A model generated the notes under the pieces. It had not been told where the DNA came from. It was given only the letters and a program-made list of their open reading frames with translations, and made no database searches. Positions 1-7,347 of a DNA stretch of 50,423 nucleotides are shown here, one piece after another. This DNA comes from Anaerolineae bacterium. Its GTDB lineage: Bacteria; Chloroflexota; Anaerolineae; 4572-78; J111. Numbering within the stretch: the first letter of the stretch is position 1; each line of letters opens with the position of its first letter. The translations under genes were made by a program, and so were the position numbers. The DNA is taken from the NCBI GenBank assembly GCA_016931895.1, contig JAFGDY010000091.1:1-50423 (forward strand), given 5' to 3'.

Positions 1-384
1 GGCGGATAAATCCAATTCGGCCAGTAGTTGTTCCCCCCGGTGGCGGGCGTGATGCCCGGAGAGGCCGTACATCTGGCCGATGAACTGCAACTGCTCCAGA
101 CAGGTGAGCCGTTCCCACAGTACAATATCCTGCGGGCAGACGCCCACCCGGGCGCGGATCTCATCGCTGCCGTTGGCCACCGCCTGGCCCCGGATGGTGA
201 CTTGCCCGGTGTCGGGCCGGAGCAGGCCGCACATCATATTGATGGAGGTGGTTTTGCCGGCGCCGTTGGGGCCAAGAAAACCGAAGACCTCCCCTTCATA
301 AACTTCCAGAGTTAGGTTTTTTACGGCTGTCAACGAACCATAGTGTTTGGTCAAGTCTTTGGTTTGCAGAACAATATTGGACAT
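1..384 (-). CDS. ABC transporter ATP-binding subunit (partial, C-terminal part outside window)
   Basis: The first 128 residues of an ABC ATPase are read on the minus strand from an ATG at 384. They contain a Walker A motif (GPNGAGKTT, about residues 36-44) and a Q-loop region (VCPQD). The signature, Walker B and H-loop lie beyond the window edge. The start is supported by a GAGG ribosome site about 10 bases upstream. It lies 14 bases after the methyltransferase-like gene and in the same operon as an ABC-2 permease (1055-2239), with which it most likely forms a DrrA/DrrB- or CcmA-like exporter. The substrate cannot be told from sequence, although a TetR regulator at the operon head fits drug or lipid export. 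Confidence 0.93.
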   Translation of the reverse strand, partial: MSNIVLQTKDLTKHYGSLTAVKNLTLEVYEGEVFGFLGPNGAGKTTSINMMCGLLRPDTGQVTIRGQAVANGSDEIRARVGVCPQDIVLWERLTCLEQLQFIGQMYGLSGHHARHRGEQLLAELDLSA

Positions 385-398
385 CTCTTTTACCTCGG

Positions 399-986
399 TT
401 ATTCTTTTGGTTTGCGCCTGGGAAAACCAAGATAGCGCGGCGTTTGTCGGCAATACTGACGGCATGCCTCAGGATATACTTTGTGTAGATGTTCCTCTTC
501 GGTAATGATCATTAGATGGGAAATTGTCAGGTAAAGAATAACCCAACCGACCGCATACCCAGACGGCCACAGCACCACGCTGCCAACCACGAGCAGGAAG
601 CCCCCCACAATTTGAGGATTCCTGGTAACCCGATATGGACCGGCTTGGATCAATTCATTCACCTCTAGCCCAAACGCTCGACGTAGCCCAAACCAAAGCA
701 TTGTAATAAAGGCCAGGGCCAGCCCACTGATGATGCAAACCAATCCAATTATCCTGAGGAACGTACTGACCGGTACGTGATCTGACCAGAACCATATCCA
801 TTGGGGAGGATTGTAGATATAGGGGAAGCTCATATACAAGCCCCAGATCAAAAGCTCAAGAAAACTGGAAAACCAGGTTAATCGGCCTGTTTGCCGGTAA
901 TCACGCCGGACAAAGATACGGAAGATGGCAAAGGCGGCAACCAATAACAACAGCGCTGAGATCAAGTAAACGGTAAGAACCATCAT
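399..986 (-). CDS. isoprenylcysteine carboxyl methyltransferase (ICMT)-like membrane protein
   Basis: A 195-residue polytopic membrane protein with about five hydrophobic segments. Its C-terminal half carries the ICMT/PEMT-type signature: a GPYRVTRNPQ block, then an EEEHL block and a YPEAC..YC..TPRYL tail. This family transfers a methyl group from S-adenosylmethionine to a lipid-linked or hydrophobic substrate at the membrane. Bacterial members mostly have no known substrate. The ribosome site is excellent (AAAGGAGG ending three bases before the ATG); a second ATG follows immediately. It sits between the two ABC transporter genes in one operon, so it may modify the exported molecule or its lipid environment (inference). 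Confidence 0.85.
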   Translation of the reverse strand: MMVLTVYLISALLLLVAAFAIFRIFVRRDYRQTGRLTWFSSFLELLIWGLYMSFPYIYNPPQWIWFWSDHVPVSTFLRIIGLVCIISGLALAFITMLWFGLRRAFGLEVNELIQAGPYRVTRNPQIVGGFLLVVGSVVLWPSGYAVGWVILYLTISHLMIITEEEHLHKVYPEACRQYCRQTPRYLGFPRRKPKE

Positions 987-1054
987 AAGCCTCCTTTCTG
1001 GCGAGCCAACCCAAGTTTTCTGATCAGGTCGCCAACCAGCTTCAAAATAGGGTA

Positions 1055-2239
1055 TTACCCTTTTCGCAATTGTAACCGCTGGTACATTACAATCCCTACT
1101 ATCAAAATCAGCGCCGACAATACCGTCATCATCACCAGTTCGTAACCAATATCGGCCAGGCCGTCGCCAAAAATAAGCACTTTGCGCATGGCTGCGGCGG
1201 TGTGGGTGGCGGGTAAGATATCGTAGGCTTCGATGGTGCGCCCGCCGATGGTGAAGAGCGGCGCTTTGGGCATGGGGAACAACGCGCCGGAAAGAAAGAC
1301 CAGCGGCACCAGCACCGCCGATCCCAGATTGGCTACCTCACCGTCGTTGCGGGCAAAACAGGCCACCAGCAGGCCCGCGCCCACCGCCGCCAGGCTAAAC
1401 AGCAAGCCAATGATGATGACCAGCAGGAGCGAACCGTTGTTTTGAAAGCCCAACACGCGGGCCGCGCCAAACGTAAGCAACATCTGGACGACAATAACGG
1501 CCATCTGCCCCAGGGTGACGCCGATGAGTAAATCACCGGCCCGGGCGCGGGTCAGGCGCAAACGCGGCAGCGTGCCTTGCACGTTTTCGCGAACCAGCAC
1601 GGTAGCGGTGGTAATAACGACAAAGGCAATGCCAAAAATAATGATGCCAGCCACGCCAAAATCAAAGTCCGACATGGTGCCGGTGCCGGGCAAAAATTCA
1701 TAATTTACGGCGAAATGCTCATCCGACCACTGCATGGTCTGTAACGTATATTGGCGCACTAGCCCTTCCATAAAACTGCGGGCAAACATAAAATTGCCGT
1801 TGTTGGGGTCGCCTACTAGCGCTACTGCTGCCGGAGAAACCGGGCCTGTCCCGGCCATCCCTTCAACGAGAGCCTGACTGAAATTGGGTGGAATGACCAC
1901 CAGCATGGCGGCTTTGCGCTCGCGCAGGGTAATCTCGGCGGAATGGGGATCGGCGACCACGGCCACATCAAAGATGGGCTGGTCCTCAAATTCGGCAGCC
2001 TGGATAACGTCAAGCAATTCGTTTCCCGCCTGCCAGGTTGATTGATTGGGCAAGGTTGTACCCGCATCATTATTGGCAACCAGCACATCGAGATAGGCAG
2101 CCAATCCTCCCTCTGTGTGGCCAAAAGCAAGGTAATAAAAGCCAACCAGAACAACAGGAAAGAACAGCAACAACCCCAGCAACAGTGGTTCTCGCCACAG
2201 TTCCAGCAATGATTTTTTGGCAATGCTCAAAATTTTCAT
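1055..2239 (-). CDS. ABC-2 type transporter permease
   Basis: A 394-residue protein with the ABC-2 membrane layout: one N-terminal membrane segment (about residues 20-40), a large extracytoplasmic domain (about 45-190), then five or six membrane segments to the C-terminus. This resembles the YhgE/DrrB/NodJ family permeases that pair with a separate ATPase. The start codon overlaps the stop of the upstream TetR gene by four bases (ATGA at 2236-2239), which implies translational coupling. It probably forms the channel for the ATPase encoded at 1-384. Substrate unknown. Confidence 0.9.
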   Translation of the reverse strand: MKILSIAKKSLLELWREPLLLGLLLFFPVVLVGFYYLAFGHTEGGLAAYLDVLVANNDAGTTLPNQSTWQAGNELLDVIQAAEFEDQPIFDVAVVADPHSAEITLRERKAAMLVVIPPNFSQALVEGMAGTGPVSPAAVALVGDPNNGNFMFARSFMEGLVRQYTLQTMQWSDEHFAVNYEFLPGTGTMSDFDFGVAGIIIFGIAFVVITTATVLVRENVQGTLPRLRLTRARAGDLLIGVTLGQMAVIVVQMLLTFGAARVLGFQNNGSLLLVIIIGLLFSLAAVGAGLLVACFARNDGEVANLGSAVLVPLVFLSGALFPMPKAPLFTIGGRTIEAYDILPATHTAAAMRKVLIFGDGLADIGYELVMMTVLSALILIVGIVMYQRLQLRKG

Positions 2240-2931
2240 GGGCTAATTCCACGCAAAATAAAATCAAGTAGGGCTTCCAGCAGGCGCTCCGGCGACACCT
2301 CATCATCGGTAACCTGAAAGTAGGTGTTGAGGTAGGGCATAATCTGGCTGTCGCCCACGGCAATCATCAACGCATTGATCACGCGGGCGGTGGCGGCCAG
2401 GTCAACATCCGCCCTGATTTCGCCGCGTTCAACTGCGCGGGCCAGGATGTTGTGCATCATCTGGCGCATGGTGTTGGCAATGGGGCGCACCACGCGCTCG
2501 GCCATTACCGGGTCGCCGTGGTAGGCGGCCCGGACAAAAAAGTGCACTAGCCCGGCCTGGGTCTGGCTCCACTCCACCCCACCGGTGAGATAGGCGGCCA
2601 GCGACTCGCGCAACGGCATTTGTTCCAGATACGTTCCAAAGTAGTTGAACATGTCGGTCATATAACGCACGCACAGTTCTACGGCAAAATTGAGCAGGCC
2701 GTCTCGATTGCCAAAGTAAGCATAGAGCGAACCGACCGCCACCCCGGCCCGTTCGGCCACCTGTTTGATATTGAGCGAGGTCGGCCCTTTCTCTATCGCT
2801 TCGTCCAGGATAGCGACCAGAATGGCCTGCTGGCGATCCGGGTCAAGCCGGCGGAAGGTGCGGGTTACCAGGCCCTCTTGCTCAAATTGCAGAATATGGG
2901 TGTGAATTTGAGGCCAATCAGAAAGCGTCAT
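2236..2931 (-). CDS. TetR/AcrR family transcriptional regulator
   Basis: A 231-residue regulator. The helix-turn-helix lies at about residues 53-85 (TSLNIKQVAERAGVAVGSL, then YAYFGNRDGLL), the usual TetR pattern, followed by an all-helical ligand-binding domain. There is about 25 residues more N-terminal sequence than in most TetR proteins, so a later start is possible. It heads an operon with the ABC exporter genes. The promoter directly upstream is overlapped by two perfect palindromes, so it very likely represses its own operon and is released by the exporter's substrate or an inducer. Confidence 0.95.
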   Translation of the reverse strand: MTLSDWPQIHTHILQFEQEGLVTRTFRRLDPDRQQAILVAILDEAIEKGPTSLNIKQVAERAGVAVGSLYAYFGNRDGLLNFAVELCVRYMTDMFNYFGTYLEQMPLRESLAAYLTGGVEWSQTQAGLVHFFVRAAYHGDPVMAERVVRPIANTMRQMMHNILARAVERGEIRADVDLAATARVINALMIAVGDSQIMPYLNTYFQVTDDEVSPERLLEALLDFILRGISP

Positions 2932-2964
2932 ATAATATGAACCTTTAGTTCATATTATATGAAC
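2931..2964. promoter_or_regulatory. Overlapping palindromic operators for the TetR regulator
   Basis: Two perfect palindromes share a half-site. One is a 12-base inverted repeat at 2931-2942 and 2948-2959 with a 5-base spacer. The other is an 8-1-8 palindrome at 2948-2964 (GTTCATAT, T, ATATGAAC). GAAC/GTTC half-sites therefore occur at 2939, 2948 and 2961. They cover the -10 element and transcription start, where a repressor would block polymerase. Confidence 0.8.
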
Positions 2965-2982
2965 TTGTTATTCATCTGTCAA
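2954..2982 (-). promoter_or_regulatory. Consensus sigma-70 promoter of the TetR-ABC operon
   Basis: On the minus strand there is TTGACA at 2982-2977 and TATAAT at 2959-2954 with exactly 17 bases between, a perfect match to the housekeeping consensus. Transcription would start near 2947, about 16 bases before the TetR ATG. The promoter core lies inside the operator palindromes. Confidence 0.85.
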
Positions 2983-3090
2983 TAGGGTTGAGGATCTTTT
3001 AAGGATGTGTCTCAAACGAGGGGATTTTAGATAAAGCCTAAACAGGACATTTTTACGCCACAAAACAATGTAATCTGATGGCCTTGGCCA

Positions 3091-3750
3091 TCATGCGGAT
3101 CCCACTTTTTCGCTGCTGATGACTCCCTGCATGGCGGCCAAAACCTCTTCCGTTGTCCAGCGCCGCTCGCCATCAAGCACAACGGTTTTGGGGTTGTCAA
3201 GTAACCATTCATCGTGGAGCCGTTCAAGCTGGGCCAGGTATTCCAGCGAAATGCCGCTCTCTTCCTCACGACCCCTGGCCTGAATGCGCTGCAAGCAAAC
3301 CTCGGCGGGGGTGCGCAGGTAAATGATGAGATTGGGTTCGACCGAAGCCAGCGACACCATAAAGGCCCACATATCGCAATAAAGTTGGTATTCGGCCAGG
3401 GAAAACAGGCCGGTGCGATAGCCGTTTTCCGCAAAAACAAAACGGTCGCAAAAAATGGAGCGTTCCAAAATGATCCGGTGATGATTGTTCAACAACGATA
3501 CCTCGCGCCACGTTTTGGCCCGGGTGAGCAGGGCGCACATCTGAAAGGTGAAGCCCCACCGCTTGGAGTCGCGATAGAACAGGTCTAACATATTAGAGGC
3601 AAACCCTTCTCGCCACATCGCGGTTGGCTCTTCAGAGAAATCAAACGCCCCAGAAACGCTAATGGTGCGGCCCAAGGTGGTTTTGCCGGCGCCAATATTG
3701 CCTTCGAGGAAAATCATCAATCTGTTGTTGGTTGTTAGGGGAGAAGTCAC
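3091..3750 (-). CDS. deoxynucleoside kinase (dNK/dCK family)
   Basis: From the chosen start this is 219 residues, the normal length for the family. It has a P-loop (GNIGAGKTT, residues 17-25), the E-R-S/D-R catalytic block (LERSIFCDRFVFAENG) and an arginine-rich LID (RIQARGREEES). These enzymes phosphorylate deoxynucleosides at the 5' position in nucleotide salvage. I start at GTG 3750 because AAAGGA lies five bases upstream. The open frame extends to 3966, but the extra 72 residues are low-complexity Arg/Lys/Ser sequence and would overlap the SelW-like gene. An ATG at 3798 is a second possibility. It is probably co-transcribed with the SelW-like gene. Confidence 0.88.
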   Translation of the reverse strand: MTSPLTTNNRLMIFLEGNIGAGKTTLGRTISVSGAFDFSEEPTAMWREGFASNMLDLFYRDSKRWGFTFQMCALLTRAKTWREVSLLNNHHRIILERSIFCDRFVFAENGYRTGLFSLAEYQLYCDMWAFMVSLASVEPNLIIYLRTPAEVCLQRIQARGREEESGISLEYLAQLERLHDEWLLDNPKTVVLDGERRWTTEEVLAAMQGVISSEKVGSA

Positions 3751-3856
3751 GCTATTCCTTTTGCCGCCTTTCTGGGAATGAATGGATTTACGGAGGTACA
3801 TTAACTTTCTGCCATTATCACTATCGGCCGTTTCAGTTTGATTGTTTCTTTTGCCG

Positions 3857-4186
3857 CTACGCCGGCGGCGACCACCTACAGAAAGGGGCGTCGCCTTTGA
3901 ACGTTGTTGTATCTTGGGCCAAGCTTGGCCAGGACAGAGGAGGCTGGTACCGGCTGATCTCGGCAAGAACTTCTTCCTCTACCAGCGGATGGGTGCAGGC
4001 CTGGTTGGTATACACCAGCTTGTCGTTGACAGCAATTTCGTAGATGCCGTTGTGTCCGGCAATGAGTTCGGCCTGAAGGCCAAACCTGTGCTGAATTTCA
4101 GCCGCCAAACTGGCGGCCATCGGCCAGAAACCTCACTCCTGGCAGTAGGTAATTTGGATGGTGACGGGTTGGGGGGGATGGGTCAT
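3857..4186 (-). CDS. Rdx-family (SelT/SelW/SelH) selenoprotein with in-frame UGA at the CxxU site
   Basis: Reading through a TGA at 4135-4133 gives a 109-residue protein of the thioredoxin-fold Rdx family. The N-terminal strand ends in ITYC-Q-E-[UGA], so the codon sits exactly where the family has its second redox residue (CxxC or CxxU; C15 and U18). It is followed by the family helix (MAASLAAEIQHRFG), the strand and turn with GHNGIYEIAVNDKLVY, and a C-terminal helix (PLVEEEVLAEI). The ATG at 4186 has a GGGAG ribosome site nine bases upstream. A hairpin suitable as a bacterial SECIS follows the UGA. Treating the TGA as a stop leaves only a headless 87-residue frame from 4120. Role: thiol or selenol redox chemistry, exact partner unknown. 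No selA/selB/selD in the window, so decoding is inferred. Confidence 0.8.
4101..4117 (-). promoter_or_regulatory. Candidate bacterial SECIS hairpin
   Basis: On the mRNA (minus strand) a perfect 7-base stem GCCGCCA (4117-4111) and TGGCGGC (4107-4101) encloses a GUU loop. Two further wobble pairs extend it. The loop begins 22 nucleotides after the UGA, and its first base is G. As I recall it, the bacterial SECIS consensus asks for a loop 16-37 nucleotides downstream with a G among the first two loop bases, so both conditions are met. Confidence 0.65.
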
Positions 4187-4365
4187 CAGCCGGGTCTCCC
4201 TGAAAAATGTGAATGGTGAATTGTGAATGATTAATGGTGAAAGCTTACGCTCCGCTATTCACTGAAACGCTATCACACCGGGGCAAATAGTTTTTATGAC
4301 CGGTGGCGCATTTTTGGCTGTGACAACTGTTTTGTCCAGAACCGATAGCTTTTTCATTGCGGCCC

Positions 4366-4394
4366 ATTGTAGCACACGTATCGTTTACCGACAA
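4366..4394 (-). promoter_or_regulatory. Promoter for the selenoprotein-dNK transcript
   Basis: Minus strand TTGTCG (4394-4389), 17-base spacer, TACAAT (4371-4366). Transcription would start near 4359, giving a leader of about 170 bases before the ATG at 4186. No other structure was recognised in the 219-base gap 4187-4405 except a run of ATGGTGAA/GTGAAT-like short repeats near 4210-4245. Confidence 0.55.
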
Positions 4395-4405
4395 CCTGTG
4401 GATGA

Positions 4406-5776
4406 TTACTCCGCAGGGGTAGAAGGTCGAACGGTATTGCGCGCCCAGTTGTTGGTGATAACGTCCAGGATGTCGTTGGTGGTCAGGTCGGTATGATTGT
4501 CCGGGTCTGGCCCGCGCAGGTAGTTCATGTCGTCAATATGCGAGTAGGGGGGCCATAAGGGATTCCAGGCCCAAAAGGCGTGGTTCATGCCGCGCTGCTC
4601 AAAGAGGTCCATCGAGTCGCGCATAAAGTCTGCCGCGCCGGGTGCCCAACGCATTACGCCAAATTCATTCACGGCCACTGGCGCGCCGGTCCGGGCCTTA
4701 AAGTCATCAATAATCGAGAGATAGCCGTCCAGCCAGGCCCGGTCAAAAACATCCGGCGCTTCGTCCCAGTTCAGGTCAAACGACCCCGGATAGGTGTTGG
4801 AGGCCGGTGGTTCCTGGTGGGTATACTGCTCTTGCGGCTCGTACTGGTGCACCATGTACACCGTGCGCGGGTCGTCCACCGGTTCCAGGAAGGGCAGCCA
4901 GCGCACACTGCCCCAGCCCATAGGGCTAATCAAAATCGGCGTGTCTGGGTCTACCTGGCGGATAGCCTGCGCAATGCGCGGGTAGAATTGGTTCCAGTCG
5001 TAGAGCGTACCCGCATAGGCCGAGTAAAAGTCCTCGCCATTCCAGATGTCCAGCAATCGGCCCGGGCCGTTCGGCTCGCACATCAGGTCGTAGCCGACCA
5101 CTATCGGGTTGTCGCGATAGTGCTCTGCCGTATGACGCCACATCTTCACCCAGGCGTCTTGGGCGTCTTGTTTCAGCCACACGTCATCGTTAAGCAGGCT
5201 GGCGTCGCCCCAATCCGCGGATTCATCCCAGTAAAAGGTAAAGTCGCTGCGGCCGGGGCCGGTGCGGGCGGTGATCACCACAAACAAATCCGCCTGCGCC
5301 GCCATTTCCAGCAGATGGTCCAGGTGGGCCTGCACCGCCTCGTCCAGTACATAGGGCGGCTTTTCGGTAAACAGGCCAGGGCCGGAGATATTAACGTAAT
5401 TTGCGCCCAACGCAGCCAGACGATCAAAGTCTTCCTGAACAAAAGGCGGCCCCACGTGGTCGTTGCCCAGAAACTCGTCGCCGTCCACCCAGGGCACCAC
5501 CACGCGCTGCCAGATGTTGGCCCCGCGCAGTTGGGTGCCGCCCGCCCACAGAGACCACTTGTCTATCGCTGGACCCGTCGGCAAAGGGACCGGGGTGATA
5601 GTTGGCTCGGACGTGGCCGCCGGTTGTAGCGGCATCGTGGGCGTTGCCTCTACCTCTTCTAACCCGCAGCCAACCAGCAGCATGATCAGGCCCGGGGCAA
5701 GGATAGTCAAAACGAACATGAGAGACAAAAGTTTCCCAAGATTATTTTGCATGATTTTTCTCCTCTCTGCCATCAT
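4406..5776 (-). CDS. secreted GH5-like glycoside hydrolase lipoprotein
   Basis: A 456-residue exported protein. The signal peptide ends in a lipobox (LLVGC, Cys about residue 37), followed by a Thr/Pro-rich linker (about 40-70) and a TIM-barrel glycosidase domain. The likely acid/base is the Glu in YDLMCEPNG and the likely nucleophile the Glu in VAVNEFGVMRW, the usual strand 4 and strand 7 positions of clan A, family 5-type enzymes. It should hydrolyse beta-glycans outside the membrane. Substrate specificity is not determined. Two starts have good ribosome sites: ATG 5776 (AGAAGGAG) and ATG 5752 (GAGAGGAG). The second gives a more typical signal length. Confidence 0.87.
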   Translation of the reverse strand: MMAERRKIMQNNLGKLLSLMFVLTILAPGLIMLLVGCGLEEVEATPTMPLQPAATSEPTITPVPLPTGPAIDKWSLWAGGTQLRGANIWQRVVVPWVDGDEFLGNDHVGPPFVQEDFDRLAALGANYVNISGPGLFTEKPPYVLDEAVQAHLDHLLEMAAQADLFVVITARTGPGRSDFTFYWDESADWGDASLLNDDVWLKQDAQDAWVKMWRHTAEHYRDNPIVVGYDLMCEPNGPGRLLDIWNGEDFYSAYAGTLYDWNQFYPRIAQAIRQVDPDTPILISPMGWGSVRWLPFLEPVDDPRTVYMVHQYEPQEQYTHQEPPASNTYPGSFDLNWDEAPDVFDRAWLDGYLSIIDDFKARTGAPVAVNEFGVMRWAPGAADFMRDSMDLFEQRGMNHAFWAWNPLWPPYSHIDDMNYLRGPDPDNHTDLTTNDILDVITNNWARNTVRPSTPAE

Positions 5777-5899
5777 TGCTCCTTCTAATAGTATCCGGCT
5801 ATGAGGTCAATTTCGTCAAGTTTGATAAGTCTCTGCCCTCGTGCCGGTTGTTCTAAGGGAGCCAGAGATTCCTCACCTTCGGGCGGAACATCATCGGCA
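5777..5899. other. Intergenic stretch with coding-like remnant
   Basis: Between the amidohydrolase and GH5 genes, the minus strand holds an open frame (5973-5785) that overlaps the amidohydrolase end. Its last 35 residues look protein-like (rich in Glu, Pro and Leu), and its TAG stop lies just before the GH5 ribosome site. There is no start or ribosome site of its own. It may be a gene remnant, a dispersed repeat, or chance. Confidence 0.25.
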
Positions 5900-7240
5900 C
5901 TACGGATTATAAACCTGAATTCGCTTCTCTGGGATACGCCGGGCCAGGCGGGCCATGTTTTGGTTGACTGCACTAATGATTTGAGCTTTGTCCAACGTCA
6001 GAATCTGGCGGTCGCGCATAATGATCTGCCCATTGACGATGACCGTCTGCACATCGCTGGCCCGGGTATGGTAAACCAGACTGGCGGTAACGCTATGCAA
6101 GGGCTGGCAGTGCGCCCCGCTCATATCTACCAGAATGATGTCGGCCAGGTAACCGGGGGCTAATTGACCGATTTTATCTGCCAGACCTACCACGGCCGCG
6201 CTGCCTCGCGTGGCAATATCCAAGGCCTGGGGAATCGCCATCACCTCCGGGTCACGCGCCTCGTGCTTCTGCAACATGGCCATCAGGCGCAGGCTCTCAA
6301 AAATGTCCAGAGTATTGTTGCTGACCGCGCCATCGGTGCCCAGGCCCACGGCAATACCGGCCTCGCGCAAGCCGGCAATCGGGGTCAGGCCCATGCCCAG
6401 CTTGAGGTAGGTTTTGGGGCAGTGGGCCACCCCAACGTGGTTGGCGTAGGGCCGGAGAAGGTCTATATCCTCCGGCAGAATACCACAGCCGTGAGCAATG
6501 ATGGTGGGCAGTTCCAGGATGCCGGTCTCTTTCAGCACCTTGATCGGTGTGATCCCGCGCTTGTCTAGGCTGGCCCGGGTTTGGCCGATTTCTTCCGCGG
6601 CGTGGATGTGAATACCCACACCCAGCCGCCGGGCGTGGGCTGCCGCGGCTTTGAGAAAATCATCATCACAGGTGTAGGGGGCATGGGGTGCCATCCAGGT
6701 AGTGATCCGGCCGTCGGCCTGACCATGCCAGCGTTCGGCAAAGGCGGCGGTTTCATCAAGAGCTGCATAGCCCCGGTCGGCAAAGACGGCCCAGCCCAGC
6801 GCCGCACGAGTACCAGCGTGTTCCACCGCCTGGGCGGCCCGGCCCATAAAAAAATAATGGTCAGCTACCGTGGTCACCCCCCCTTCGATCATTTCCACCA
6901 GGCCCAGCAGCATGCCCCAGTAAACATCCTCTTCGGTCAGGTTGCTTTCCAGCGGCCACATAAATTCGTTGAACCAGCGCTCAATGGACACATCCTCGGC
7001 CAGCCCGCGAAAAATGACCATCGGCACATGAGCGTGGGTATTGATCAAACCGGGCATGGCCAGCATTTGATTAGCCTCAATCACCTCGTGGGACTGACCG
7101 GCGACCTCACTGTCAGTGGAAGACTGGATGGCAACGATTTTACCCTCATCAACAATGATGTCCTGGTTGCGTTGAACCTCGACCCGTCCCTCGTCGGTAA
7201 TCAACAGGGCATGGCAATTGTGAATCATTAAATCGTACAT
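5900..7240 (-). CDS. mtaD: amidohydrolase, 5-methylthioadenosine/S-adenosylhomocysteine deaminase type
   Basis: A 446-residue full-length metal-dependent hydrolase of the TrzN/MtaD subtype. Metal ligands are visible as NTHAH (near residue 68), the HAPYTC block, HIHAAEE, AHG and GTDGAVSNN. The GTDGAVSNN and HIHAAE patterns are typical of the branch that deaminates MTA and SAH to inosyl compounds in methionine and SAM recycling. Close relatives also act on guanine, cytosine or s-triazines, so the substrate is inferred. Cytoplasmic. It lies on the same strand as its neighbours with gaps of 107 and 123 bases, so operon membership is uncertain. Confidence 0.88.
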   Translation of the reverse strand: MYDLMIHNCHALLITDEGRVEVQRNQDIIVDEGKIVAIQSSTDSEVAGQSHEVIEANQMLAMPGLINTHAHVPMVIFRGLAEDVSIERWFNEFMWPLESNLTEEDVYWGMLLGLVEMIEGGVTTVADHYFFMGRAAQAVEHAGTRAALGWAVFADRGYAALDETAAFAERWHGQADGRITTWMAPHAPYTCDDDFLKAAAAHARRLGVGIHIHAAEEIGQTRASLDKRGITPIKVLKETGILELPTIIAHGCGILPEDIDLLRPYANHVGVAHCPKTYLKLGMGLTPIAGLREAGIAVGLGTDGAVSNNTLDIFESLRLMAMLQKHEARDPEVMAIPQALDIATRGSAAVVGLADKIGQLAPGYLADIILVDMSGAHCQPLHSVTASLVYHTRASDVQTVIVNGQIIMRDRQILTLDKAQIISAVNQNMARLARRIPEKRIQVYNP

Positions 7241-7347
7241 TGAGTTTGTCTCCCCTACTTGATTGGCAAAAAAGCATTACTAAATCTTGACCTTGGGCCA
7301 TGGCCCCTGGACGGGCAAACATTCACCCTTGTCTCGCCGCTCATACT

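Noticed and set aside
3751-3966. N-terminal extension of the deoxynucleoside kinase
   Set aside because: The extension is Arg/Lys/Ser-rich, has no ribosome site at 3966, and overlaps the SelW-like gene.
4118-4120. ATG at 4120 as the true start of an 87-residue hypothetical protein
   Set aside because: It would remove the first strand and redox motif of an otherwise complete Rdx protein. The upstream sequence in the same frame across the TGA matches the family.
4580-5629. 349-codon open frame on the plus strand
   Set aside because: It runs antisense to the GH5 gene, has no family-like motifs, and its composition follows from the codon bias of the real gene.
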